Origin: Arbacia lixula
Taxonomy: Eukaryota > Echinodermata > Echinoidea > Arbacioida > Arbaciidae
Reading direction: 5' to 3'
Length of the DNA stretch: 64,000 bases
Assembly: GCA_963669155.1 (NCBI GenBank)
Contig: CAVLGW020000014.1
Span: 1-64,000, forward strand
Shown: positions 39,225 through 51,292 of the stretch, in pieces
Layout of the letters: every line of letters begins with the position of its first letter
How positions within the stretch are numbered: the first letter of the stretch is position 1
The notes under the pieces: generated by a model
Told to the model about the DNA's origin: nothing
Databases searched by the model: none
What the model saw: the letters and a program-made list of their open reading frames with translations, nothing else
Made by a program: the position numbers and the translations under genes

Positions 39225-40983
39225 GAGACATACTTGTGGACAAGTATCAGGTGGTCTGCATTGGCAAATTCATGCACAGACATGGGCTGGAAAATGCACG
39301 GTGAACTATAGACCTTCATTCGTGACACCAACTATCCATAAGCAATGTGAGACAGCGCTCAAGAAAGCTCATAGGGCACCTATTATACTAAAATTTCAGA
39401 GAATTTCCTAAATGGTAACATGTTTATGCTAACGTGATTAATAGTCATGTAAGAGAATGGGGTGAGAGAAAAAAGAATTGGAAAGAAAATCTCAAAGAGA
39501 ATGACAAAGTGAGGCATAGAACAGAAGAAGATGGCAAAATAAACATTGCAAAAGGAATGCAAAAGTTGACCCTACCCACGCCAGGAATCGAACCGGGGGC
39601 CTCGAGATCTTAAAACGGCGCCTTACCTATTGAGCCACAAATCTTCCCATTCACTTAACACGTAATGCCCAGCAGGGGCTAGAATGATTAAGAAATCGAT
39701 ATTCAAGCTGAAATTTCACCATGATCCCGACATCTGATTAAAAAAATGGAGACAACGTTCCGGAAAGCTCGTAGACTCAGCTACAACATACTGAAATTTC
39801 AGAGTGAAAGCTTGACATATTAGTGAGATACATCTCCTAGAAGCTCGTCATGTCATTTCATAAATACCACTTCCATTGACATAACACGGAAGTGCGATTT
39901 TGACATTCATGCGTATAATGAAATTTACACCGTGAAGACGTCATCAAAATGAAAAATGAAGGCAACTCCTACTATGGAGCGAGGTCTCAGCTACAACATA
40001 CTGAAATTTGGGAGAAAATTGACCATGAATTACTGAGATACACAAAAGCGGGTAAAAAAGTTCATGACGTCATACATGAAAAATCATTTTTTCGATTCAT
40101 ATGGCAATATGATGACATCAACATAAATTTAAAAGGTAAATCGAACATTAAATCACATCTACATTTCCCACTCTTTCAGAATATTGAAAAAAAATTGGGG
40201 GTCACCGGCCATTCTGAAGAGCTATGGCCGATTGAAGGTAGTCATGTTTTTTGCAATATTTGCACACAAAAACGTATTGACGCACGCGCAGACTTTGAAC
40301 TTTGACGCACCCGCACGACCTTGTTATTGCATGGAAATGGCTCAAAATGACAGGATGTGTTGTATGTAGTGTCAGTAACATGAATCCAGTAAAAAAACAG
40401 AATTTTGACGTTTTGTTCGCGTTACGCACGAAAAAACGCGCGAACGCGCGCGCACGCGCGGAAATTTTTGAAATGCTAGAAATGGCCTGAAACATATGCA
40501 AAACAATTTTGAGTTGATTTGGAGCATTTTAAAATTTTGCGCGCGCGTTTTTGCACTAACGTACGCGTACGCGCGCGTTTTTTTTCAATGAAATTAATTA
40601 GCTACTCATTAATTATATGCATGTCAAATTTCATTACACAGAGATGACCAGTTCTAGAGCTACATGAGGTAATAGTTTTTCATTAAACTGCTCGTAGATG
40701 ACGTCACGATGACGTCATGACCTTGAAAATGTTGCTGTAACATGTTCACATATATGTCCATACATGATGAACATTTCATGAAATATGGCCTATGCATTGT
40801 TGAGATATCCATGTCACAAAAATTTGGAATAAAAATAAATAAATAAATAATAAAGAAAGAAAATTCTAACGAAATTAAGAGGTGATCTGTCGTTGGCGAC
40901 AGACCACCTAATAATAAAGAAAGAAAATTCGGACAAAAACAAGAGGTGATCTGCCATGGCATGGCAGACCACCTAATAATAAC
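39225..40983. repeat. Array unit 20, subfamily A
   Basis: 1759 bp, with tRNA-like module at 39573-39639. It ends with two hairpin modules of different types (40880-40909 TGTCG type, 40944-40974 CCATGG type). Confidence 0.9.
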
Positions 40984-43130
40984 GAGACATACTTGTGGAC
41001 AAGTATAAGGTGGTCTGCATTGGCAAATTCATGCACTGACATGGGCTAGAAAATGCACGGTGATATGGACCTTCAATCGTGACACCATCTATTCATAAGC
41101 AATCAGAGACTCCGCTCAAGAAAGCTCATAGCGCACCTACAATGTCTACTAACGTACATTTCAGAGACATGCCTAAATGGTTACATGTATATTGTGCTAA
41201 CATGTAATTAATAGCCACGTAAGATAAAGGGGCGAGAGAAAACGAATGGGAAAGAAAATCTCAAAGAGAAAGACAAAGTGAGGGATAGAACAGAAGAAGA
41301 TGGCAAAAGAAACATTGTAAAAGGAATGCGAAAATTTACCCTACCCACTCCAGGAATCGAACCGGGGGCCTCGAGATCTTAAAACGCGGCGCCTTAACCA
41401 ATTGAGCCACACATCTTCCCATTCACTTAAAGATTGTCCGTCCCTTTTGCAAGCTTAAAATTTGAAATCGTCTATCATGATCGTAAATTGAAGAAAGTGT
41501 GATTCAAGACCATTTCTAAGAATATAGCATGTTGAAGCTTTCTGTATATGTAAAAAAATTTCAGCCGTTAAATTTCAAACCGACTTTTTTCGTACCACGA
41601 AAAAAGTATTAGTCTTTGTCACAGTATCTATGTGGTTATTATGCGTATGTGAAATCCAAAATTTATGAGTAACTACCAAACTTTGGAGATGATTCCTTCC
41701 ATAGAACAATTTTTTTTCATAATGCGTTTTATAATTTAATAAACAGATTAATCAATAAAGCAGATATTTCAACACAAACTGCTAAGAGCCTGAGGTAAAG
41801 ACTATTAATCAGACGTTGTTTACGTGCATTATTTGAATTTTACACTACGTATCAGTTTCAAATTGTGAATATAGAGCTTGCTAACAGTTCTCTATATGTT
41901 TTGCCAATGTTTCGATGGTTTTGTGGTGATCTGAAAAAGGGACTGGCTGTCTTTAACACGTAATGCCCAGCAGGGGCTAGAATGATTAAGAAATTGATAT
42001 TCAAGATGAAATTTCGCCATGATCGCGACATCTGATTGAAAAATAAAGATGACGTCCCCGAAAGCTAGTAGACTCAGCTACAACATACTAAAATTTCAGA
42101 GTAACAGAATTGAACATAAGCGAGATACAGCTCCTAGAAGATCGTCATGTCATTTAATAAATACCCCTTCCATTGACATAACACGTACTTACGATCGATT
42201 TTGACATTAATGTCTATAATCAAATTCATACCATGAAGATGGAATCCTATTGAAATATTAGGGCTAATTTCTCATAGAGCAATGTCTCAGCTATCACATA
42301 CTGAAATTTGGAACAAAATTGACCAAAGATTACTGAGATACGCAAGAACGGGTAAAAAAGTTTATGACGTCATACATGAAAATTGATTTTTTCGATTCAT
42401 ATGGCAATATGATGACGTTACGATGTATTTAACGACCAAATGATACATGAAATAGCATCTACAGTTCCCACTCTTTCAAAATATGAAAAAAAAATTGGGG
42501 GTCACCAGCCATTCTGAGGAGCTATGGCCGATTGAAGGTGGTCATGTTTTTGCACACAAAAACGTATTGACGCACGCGCGGACTTTGAACTTTGACGCAC
42601 CCGCACGACCTTATTATTGCATAGAAATGGCTCAAAATTTCAGGATGTGTTGTTTGCAGTGTCAGAAACATGAGTCCAGTGAAAAAACGGTTTTCCGACG
42701 TCGCGTTTGCTAAACGCACGGAAAAACGCGCGCGCGCGCGCGTACGCGCGGAAATTTGAAAAATGCTAGAAATGGCATCAAACATATGCAAAACAATTTC
42801 TAGTTGATTTGGAGCATTTTTTTATTTTACGCGCGCGTTAATACACTAACGTACGCGTACGCGCGCGTTTTTTTTCATTGAAATTAATTGTCTTGTCATT
42901 AATTATATACATGCCAAATTTCATTACACAGAAATGAACGGTTTTAGAGCTACATGAAATAATAGATTTTCATTAAATTGCTCGTGCATGACGTCACGAT
43001 TACGTAATGACCTTGAAAATGTTCCTGTGACATGTACACATATATACCTATACATGATGAACATTTGATGAAACATGGTCCATGCATTGTTGAGATATCC
43101 ATGTCACAAAAAATAGGAATAAAAATAAAC
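40984..43130. repeat. Array unit 21, subfamily B, interrupted by a MITE
   Basis: 2147 bp, of which 526 bp are an insertion plus its target duplication (41431-41956). Without it the unit is 1621 bp. tRNA-like module at 41342-41411. Confidence 0.9.
41431..41952. mobile_element. 522 bp MITE with TTAA target-site duplication
   Basis: Neighbouring units read CACTTAACACG here. This one reads CACTTAA, the insertion, then TTAACACG, so TTAA (41427-41430 and 41953-41956) is duplicated. The ends are imperfect inverted repeats: left AGATTGTCCGTCCCTTTT, right (reverse complement) AGACAGCCAGTCCCTTTT. It has no coding capacity. TTAA duplications are typical of piggyBac and Kolobok transposases. The AG start fits Kolobok better than the CCY start of piggyBac, but this is an inference. 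A perfect hairpin, ACTTTTTTCGT / ACGAAAAAAGT with loop ACC, lies at 41583-41607. Confidence 0.88.
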
Positions 43131-44839
43131 GAGACATACTTGTGGACAAGTATAAGGTGGTCTGCATTGGCAAATTCATGCACTGACATGGGCTAGAAAA
43201 TGCACGGTGATATGGACCTTCAATCGTGACACCATCTATTCATAAGCAATCAGAGACTCCGCTCAAGAAAGCTCATAGCGCACCTACAATGTCTACTAAC
43301 GTACATTTCAGAGACATGCCTAAATGGTTACATGTATATTGTGCTAACATGTAATTAATAGCCACGTAAGATAAAGGGGCGAGAGAAAACGAATGGGAAA
43401 GAAAATCTCAAAGAGAATGACAAAGTGAGGGATAGAACAGAAGAAGATGGCAAAAGAAACATTGTAAAAGGAATGCGAAAATTTACCCTACCCACTCCAG
43501 GAATCGAACCGGGGGCCTCGAGATCTTAAAACGCGGCGCCTTACCAATTGAGCCACACATCTTCCCATTCACTTAACACGTAATGCCCAGCAGGGGCTAG
43601 AATGATTAAGAAATTGATATTCAAGATGAAATTTCGCCATGATCGCGACATCTGATTGAAAAATAAAGATGACGTCCCCGAAAGCTAGTAGACTCAGCTA
43701 CAACATGCTAAAATTTCAGAGTAACAGAATCGAACATAAGCAAAATAGAGCTCCTAGAAGATCGTCATGTCATTTAATAAATACCCCTTCCATTGACATT
43801 ATACGTACTTACGATCGATTTTGACATTAATGTCTATAATCAAATTCATACCATGAAGATAGAATCCTATTGAAATATAAGGGCTACTTTCTCATAGAGC
43901 AATGTCTCAGCTATCACATACTGAAATTTGGAACAAAATTGACCAAAGATTACTGAGATACGCAAGAACGGGTAAAAAAGTTTATGACGTAATACATGAA
44001 AATTGATTTTTTCGATTCATATGGCAATATGATGACGTTACGATGTATTTAACGACCAAATGATACATGAAATAGCATCTACAGTTGCCACTCTTTCAAA
44101 ATATGAAAAAAAAATTGGGGGTCACCAGCCATTCTGAGGAGCTATGGCCGATTGAAGGTGGTCATGTTTTTGCACACAAAAACGTATTGACGCACGCGCG
44201 GACTTTGAACTTTGACGCACCCGCACGACCTTATTATTGCATAGAAATGGCTCAAAATTTCAGGATGTGTTGTTTGCAGTGTCAGAAAGATGAATCCAGT
44301 GAAAAAACGGTTTTCCGACGTTGCGTTTGCTAAACGCACGGAAAAACGCGCGCGCGCGCGCGTACGCGCGGAAATTTGAAAAATGCTAGAAATGGCATCA
44401 AACATATGCAAAACAATTTCTAGTTGATTTGGAGCATTTTTTTATTTTACGCGCGCGTTAATGCACTAACGTACGCGTACGCGCGCGTTTTTTTTCATTG
44501 AAATTAATTGTCTTGTCATTAATTATATACATGCCAAATTTCATTACACAGAGATGAACGGTTTTAGAGCTACATGAAATAATAGATTTTCATTAAATTG
44601 CTCGTGCATGACGTCACGATTACGTAATGACCTTGAAAATGTTCCTGTGACATGTTCACATATATACCTATACATGATGAACATTTGATGAAACATGGTC
44701 CATGCATTGTTGAGATATCCATGTCACAAAAAATAGGAATAAAAATAAATAATAATAATAATAATAATAATAAAGAAAGAAAATTCGGACAAAAACAAGA
44801 GGTGATCTGCCATGGCATGGCAGACCACCTAATAATAAC
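43131..44839. repeat. Array unit 22, subfamily B
   Basis: 1709 bp, with tRNA-like module at 43489-43557. It is the sister of unit 18 by private variants, including the expanded AAT tail, here followed by a CCATGG-type hairpin module (44800-44830). Confidence 0.9.
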
Positions 44840-46461
44840 GAGACATACTTGTGGACAAGTATAAGGTGGTCTGCATTGGCAAATTCATGCACTGACATGG
44901 GCTAGAAAATGCACGGTGATATGGACCTTCCATCGTGACACCATCTATTCATAAGCAATCAGAGACTCCGCTCAAGAAAGCTCATAGCGCACCTACAATG
45001 TCTACTGACGTACATTTCAGAGACATGCCTAAATGGTTACATGTATATTGTGCTAACATGTAATTAATAGCCACGTAAGATAAAGGGGCGAGAGAAAACG
45101 AATGGGAGAGAAAATCTCAAAGAGAATGACAAAGTAAGGGATAGAACAGAATTAGATGGCAAAAAAACATTGTAAGAGGAATGCAAAAATTTACCCTACC
45201 CACTCCAGGTATCGAACCGGGGGCCTCGAGATCTTAAAATGCGGCGCCTTACCAATTGAGCCACACATCTTCCCATTCACTTAACACGTAATGCCCAGCA
45301 GGGGCTAGAATGATTAAGAAATTGATATTCAAGATGAAATTTCGCCATGATCGCGACATCTGATTGAAAAATAAAGATGACGTCCCCGAAAGCTAGTAGA
45401 CTCAGCTACAACATACTAAAATTTCAGAGTAACAGAATTGAACATAAGCGAGATACAGCTCCTAGAAGATCGTCATGTCATTTAATAAATACCCCTTCCA
45501 TTGACATAACACGTACTTACGATCGATTTTGACATTAATGTCTATAATCAAATTCATACCATGAAGATAGAATCCTATTGAAATATTAGGGCTACTTTCT
45601 CATAGAGCATTGTCTCAGCTATTACATACTGAAATTTGGAACAAAATTGACCAAAGATTACTGAGATACGCAAGAACGGGTAAAAAAGTTTATGACGTCA
45701 TACATGAAAATTGATTTTTTCTATTCATATGGCAATATGATGACGTTACGATGTATTTAACGACCAAATGATACATGAAATAGCATCTACAGTTCCCACT
45801 CTTTCAAAATATGAAAAAAAAATTGGGGGTCACCAGCCATTCTGAGGAGCTATGGCCGATTGAAGGTGGTCATGTTTTTGCACACAAAAACGTATTGACG
45901 CACGCGCGGACTTTGAACTTTGACGCACCCGCACGACCTTATTATTGCATAGAAATGGCTCAAAATTTCAGGATGTGTTGTTTGCAGTGTCAGAAACATG
46001 AATCCAGTGAAAAAACGGTTTTCCGACGTTGCGTTTGCTAAACGCACGGAAAAACGCGCGCGCGCGCGCGTACGCGCGGAAATGTGAAAAATGCTAGAAA
46101 TGGCATCAAACATATGCAAAACAATTTCTAGTTGATTTGGAGCATTTTTTTATTTTACGCGCGCGTTAATGCACTAACGTACGCGTACGCGCGCGTTTTT
46201 TTTCATTGAAATTAATTGTCTTGTCATTAATTATATACATGCCAAATTTCATTACACAGAGATGAACGGTTTTAGAGCTACATGAAATAATAGATTTTCA
46301 TTAAATTGCTCGTGCATGACGTCACGATTACGTAATGACCTTGAAAATGTTCCTGTGACATGTTCACATATATACCTATACATGATGAACATTTGATGAA
46401 ACATGGTCCATGCATTGTTGAGATATCCATGTCACAAAAAATAGGAATAAAAATAAATAAC
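44840..46461. repeat. Array unit 23, subfamily B
   Basis: 1622 bp, with tRNA-like module at 45197-45265 (B box GGTTCGATACC). It has more private changes in its first third than other late B copies. Confidence 0.9.
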
Positions 46462-47847
46462 GAGACATACTTGTGGACAAGTATAAGGTGGTCTGCATTG
46501 GCAAATTCATGCACTGACATGAGCTGGTAAATGCACGTTCATAAAACATCGCCTTACCCATTGAGCCACAAATCTTCGCCTTCACTTTTCACGTAATGCC
46601 CGAAGGCAGTGGCTAGAATGATTAAGAAATCGATATTCAAGCTGAAATTTCACCATGATCCCGACATCTGATTAAAAAGTGGACTAGACGATTCCGAAAG
46701 CTAGTAGACTGAGCTACAACATACTAAAATTTCAGAGTAACAGATTCAAACATCAGCGAGATAAAGCTCCTAGTAGGTCGTCATGTCATTTCATAAATAC
46801 CCCTTCCATTGACATAACACGTACATGCGTCCGATTATGACACTAATGCGTATAGTGAAATTTACACCATGAAGACGTCATCAAAATGACAAATGAATGA
46901 AAGTTTTCTATAGAAGAAGGTCTTAGCTACAACATAGTGAAATTTGGAAGAAAATTGACCAAGGATTACTGAGATATGCAAAAGCGGGCAAAAAAAATCA
47001 TGACGTCATAATTGAAAATTCATTTTTTCGATTCATATGGCAATATGATGACGTCACGATGTACTTACTGGTAAAATGACACATGACATGACATCTACAT
47101 TTCATATTCTTTCCAAATATTAAACAAAAAATGGGGGTCACCGGCCATTCTGAAGAGCTATGGCCGATTGAAGGTAGTCATGTTTTTTGCAATATTTGCA
47201 CACAAAAACGTATTGACGTACGCGCAGACTTTGAACTTTGACGCACCCGCACGACCTTGTTATTGCATGGAAATGACTCAAAATGACAGGATGTGTTGTA
47301 TGTAGTGTCAGTAACATGAATCCAGTAAAAAAACGGAATTTTGACGTTTTGTTCGCGTTACGCACGGAAAAACGCGCGAACGCGCGCGCACGCGCGGAAA
47401 TTTTCAAAATGCTTGAAATTGCCTGAAACATATGCAAAACAATTTTGAGTTGATTCTGAGCATTTTAAAATTTTGCGCGCGCGTTTTTGCACTAACGTAC
47501 GCGTACGCGCGCGTTTTTATTTATTGAGATTAATTGGCTTATTATTAATTTCATGCATTTAAAATTTCATTACATATCAATGATTGGTTCAAAAGATATA
47601 TCCAATAATCGATTTTCATTAAATTGCTCGTAGATGACGTCACGATGACGTCATGACCTTGAAAATGTTGCTGGAACATGTTCACGTACATACCCATGCA
47701 TGATGAAAATTTCATGAAAAATGGCTCATGCATTGTTGAGATATCCATGCCACAAAAATTTGGAATAAAAATAAATAAATAAAGAAATAAAGAAAGAAAA
47801 TTCGGACAAACACAAGAGGTGATCTGCATGGCAGACCACCTAATAAC
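46462..47847. repeat. Array unit 24, subfamily C (short)
   Basis: 1386 bp, the last complete unit. It ends with the short CTGCATGGCAG hairpin module (47817-47841). Confidence 0.9.
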
Positions 47848-49170
47848 GAGAGATACTTGTGTACAAGTATGAGGTGGTCTGTCTGGAAATTCATGCTAAG
47901 TTCTGACTAATGCACGGTGAAACCATGCAGTCATTAAAAATCGGGGACAACGTCCGTTGAAGTAAGCTCATAGCGCACCTATATCATTATCAACATTTTA
48001 GGGACTTGCGTAAATCGTGTTAATGGTTACATGTATGCTAACAACATGTAATTAATAGTCATGTAATTAATAGTCATGTAAGAGAAAGGGGCGAGAGAAA
48101 AGGAATGGGAAAGAAAATCTCAAAGAGAATGACAAAGTGAGGCATAGAACAGAAGAAGATGGCAAAATAAACATTGCAAAAGGAATGCAGAAATTGACTA
48201 TACCCACTCCAGGAATCGAGCCGGGTGCCTCTAGATCTTAAAACGGCACCTTAATTACCCATTGATTTGAGCCACGTACACATCTTCCCTTTCACTTAAC
48301 ACGCAATGCCCAGTAGGGCCTAGAATGATTTAGCAATCGATATTCAAGCTGAAATTTCGCCATGATCCCGCAATCTTATTAAAAAATAGCGCCCCAAAAG
48401 CTAGTAGACTCAGCTACAACATACTTAAATTTCGTGCACAGACATGGGACGGTAATGCACAGTGACACTATGGACCTTCCATGATGACACCATCTATTCA
48501 TTAGAGATCAGAGGCTGCACACACGACGTGCCTACATAGTCACTTGTGTATGTGCTAACAACAATTAATAGTCATTTAACATAAAGGGGCGAGAGGGAAA
48601 AATCGGAAAGAAAATCTCAAAGAGAATGACAAAGTAAGAGATTGAACAGAAGAAGGTCGCAAAAAATCTTATTGCAAAAGGAATGAATTGTGACACCATC
48701 TATTCATAAGAAATTAGATGCACAGCTAGGCATGTAAATGCACGGTGACGGACAGTGGCACCATGTAATTCCTAACAAATAAGTAACAACGGGCGCGCGA
48801 GAAAGCTCATAGCGCTCTTACAGACTTGCCTTAATTGTCAGATGCTAACAACATGTAATTAATAGTCATGTAAGGTAAAGGGTTGAGGGGGGGAGGGAGA
48901 AAATTTCAAGGAGAAAGTGGATAGAATAGAAGAAGGTGGCAAAATAAACATTGCAAAAGGAGTAAAATGACACCATCGACCCTCCATGGTGACCCCATCT
49001 ATTCATAAACATAAGGCAATACTCAAAATCTCATATCAAATATAGTATTTTTTTATATCAGAGAGTAACTGTCTGAAACTCTTAATGCATGGTCATGAGT
49101 ACGTGCTACTAAAATGTTAATAGCCAATTAAGATAAAAGTGCGAGAGAAAAATATTGGTAAATTAAGAAA
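47848..49170. repeat. Decayed right edge of the array
   Basis: The start hairpin is still paired but changed (ATACTTG TGTA CAAGTAT). Thereafter only fragments remain. The purine-rich phrase GGGGCGAGAG...AATCTCAAAGAGAATGAC recurs, increasingly altered, near 48089, 48587, 48880 and 49140. A broken tRNA-like module with a short insertion lies at 48198-48276. Confidence 0.8.
48198..48276 (-). repeat. Decayed tRNA-Leu-derived module
   Basis: The B box reads GGCTCGATTCC, and the A-box side is split by about 9 extra bases (TTAATTACCCATTGATTTGA on the plus strand). It is an older copy than any inside the array. Confidence 0.65.
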
Positions 49171-49512
49171 TATGAAATGGAATTTAGCTGTGTTTTGATT
49201 TAATTATTGGATATACTCATAAGTGACAGTATTTGACGGACTGATACAAAACAAGAATAATATTTTATAAAAATCTGCTTTTCAATTAGGTGCATTATTT
49301 ATGACGTGTATCTTTCAGCATCGTTTGAACTGTATTTTTTTTCACAAATACGTGAAAATTTGTTTTTTACCTCCTATGCAGGGTTGGCTTTTGATTTTTG
49401 TCATCGACTTGTTATCCATGTTATCCAGAGATCAATCAATTCAATCATAGCCCGATAGGGTTCAATACATTTAACTCGCATTTATATTTACATCGTATTG
49501 AATAAATAGTAA

Positions 49513-49784
49513 AAGTGATCAGCACGGGCGGAAATCGCTCCCCGAAGGTGTGTGTGTGTGTGTGTGGGGGGGGGGGGGGGCGGCATGTTTTTCCTCAGGA
49601 AGTAACCGCTTAGGGGTGGGGGTGGGCCGGGGGATCAGGGTGATGGATTTTATTGTGAGTGTTTTTTTTTTTCAATGAAAGCAGTTGGGGGGGACACTAT
49701 ATCTTGTCGGCGGAAGGAACGAAAATAGTTTTTTTTGGGGACACGTCCCCAGTCTTCCCCGGGATTTCCGCCCGTGGTGATCAG
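49513..49784. repeat. G-rich element bounded by 21 bp inverted repeats
   Basis: TGATCAGCACGGGCGGAAAT (from 49516) and its inverse (49763-49783) match at 20 of 21 positions. Between them lie a GT microsatellite (49549-49566), a run of 15 G (49566-49580), a G-rich stretch (49611-49640) with G-quadruplex potential, and the hairpin GGGGACACGTCCCC (49737-49750). It could be a small non-autonomous element. No target duplication was identified. Confidence 0.5.
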
Positions 49785-50447
49785 GAACATGTGGAAGTGA
49801 AATATATTTTTAAAGATAGGCGTAGATCCTCTGAAACGCTTTATGGATATTGTATCTGGCCGGTCGAGCTTTTTGGGGTCGAATTCTCGGATGGTTGAGT
49901 TGTGTTGTTGTCGCTCTGTGCTGCGATGCGATTGATCAACGTATAAGCACAAAAAGGTCTAGTAAACCATCCATATTATATTGCCGTCTGTTTGTTGATG
50001 AGCACTCATGCGCCGTCCGTGATTTGCCTTTAGTTCGTATCATTGTGCTATTTCATCAAGGTCTGTGATCCTGTGCTGTATCCTATCAACGTTGAGTGTA
50101 AGTAGTTACGAGGTGGTGAATGGAGTAATAGAATATGGAATTATTATTCGCGCATATTCTTTAAAAATACGACTTTGCATCCGCTTGTTTTGGCAAAGTG
50201 ACAGGGTGCATGCATTCTACGCATTGCGCATAGTGCATACATCATTACATGTACGTGCAAAGGCGGTCGGTAGTGTGATTGGGGGCCCATTCTCGCTGCA
50301 CATAGGATTTGAGACGAAAACAAATAAGCATTTGGGTATTATGCACTTTACCGACATGCCTTAGCAACGAGGTTAAGGTTTGGGGGCCAGAGCTAGGCCT
50401 CCTATGAATATGATGACAGTTAGCAATACCATGAGTCATGACCATTG
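49785..50447. other. Unassigned DNA
   Basis: Overlapping short open frames on both strands, none with a recognisable motif. No RNA gene or repeat is evident. Confidence 0.5.
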
Positions 50448-50995
50448 CATGTATAATTGGTGGTGGGTGAAAGAAAATATTAAGAATTGAGCCAGTGACT
50501 AGGCTACGTCAACAGTGAAACATTTTGTTTTTGAACTTCTTTTTTGTAGTTGACCTCGTTTTGGTTTTGGTCAAGACTCAGACGGCTGCCTCGTGGTTTA
50601 GAGTTGAGCTCGCGTTCGGGTGGTTCCAAAAGTTTTCTTTGCAAATTAGACAACAAATTCATTCAATTTCATTCTTATTGTGATAATGAAATGTAGACAC
50701 CTGAAAATCAAGCAATACCGGTAATCGGTTTTTAGTCTGTAGTGTAATTACCAACACTCCCTCTCCCATCGCATGTATAATTGGATAATTGGTGGTGGGT
50801 GAACAAAACTAAAGAATTGAGTCAGTGAGTACATGTGTGCTAGTGCAGTGACATCACACTATTATTGAGGCTACGTCAACAGTAAAACATGTTTTCTTTC
50901 AGTTTTTTCTTTGTAGTTGAGCTAGCTCTGCTTTTGGTGAAGACTCAAGCGGCTGTCTCGTGATTTAGAGGTGAGTTCGAGTGATTCCAAAAGGT
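50448..50995 (+). repeat. Direct duplication with a 324 bp offset
   Basis: CATGTATAATTGG starts at 50448 and 50772. Both copies continue through GGCTACGTCAACAGT, TTTGTAGTTGA, AAGACTCA and GGCTG.CTCGTG.TTTAGAG to TTCCAAAAG. The second copy has about 35 extra bases (near 50827-50870). Copies end at about 50632 and 50995. Confidence 0.75.
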
Positions 50996-51292
50996 GACAC
51001 CCCTATTTCTGACTCCCCCCAGATACTGGTAATTTGGCCCCCCTTTTTTCCATGCACTATGTACACAATTCTTTTCCCCCTCTTTTTTATGTGATTGTTT
51101 TGATTGTTTATATTCATTAATGACATGTGTGTGTACAGGAGATAATTGTCTTGTCCGTAAAATACAAGACCTGTTTTAACCCAAATCTGAAAATAAATAC
51201 TTTACCAAGAAAATCATAGATTGAGTCAAGGTTGGGATCTTTTAAATGTGCTGTTTGATGTGTACTTTTTAAGTGTTTAGAAATGAAAGCAT

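Larger units (their letters stand above)
9311..47847. repeat. Tandem array of 24 composite units, typically 1.6-1.7 kb
   Basis: The anchor GAGACATACTTGTGGACAAG recurs 24 times in the same orientation, nearly always exactly, between 9311 and 46462. Unit lengths run from 1177 to 2147 bp. Order within a full unit: start hairpin; ACAAAGTGAGG-type purine-rich block; minus-strand tRNA-Leu-like module; several segments containing CTACAACATACT.AAATTT; a TGACGTCA palindrome; an alternating CG tract; a second CG/TA palindrome (CGTACGCGTACG); a TGACGTCACGATGACGTCA pair (TGACGTCACGATTACGTAA in subfamily B); and a tail of AATAAAAATAAA with variable ATAA/AAT repeats. At least four subfamilies exist. A copies (units 2, 3, 5, 6, 7, 8, 13, 15, 20) are nearly identical, which implies recent homogenisation. 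B comprises 1, 14, 16, 18, 19, 21, 22, 23. C is short (4, 9, 12, 17, 24). D comprises 10 and 11. Confidence 0.95.

Noticed and set aside
9311..47847. rDNA, histone or other gene-cluster repeat
   Set aside because: No rRNA, 5S or histone sequence is present in any unit. The open frames are not conserved between subfamilies.
9311..47847. CRISPR-like array
   Set aside because: Units are about 1.6 kb, the spacers are themselves repeated, and the genome is animal-like.
49650..50364. Cluster of overlapping 70-100 codon frames on both strands
   Set aside because: They overlap each other, show no motifs, and lie over inverted repeats and G-rich DNA.
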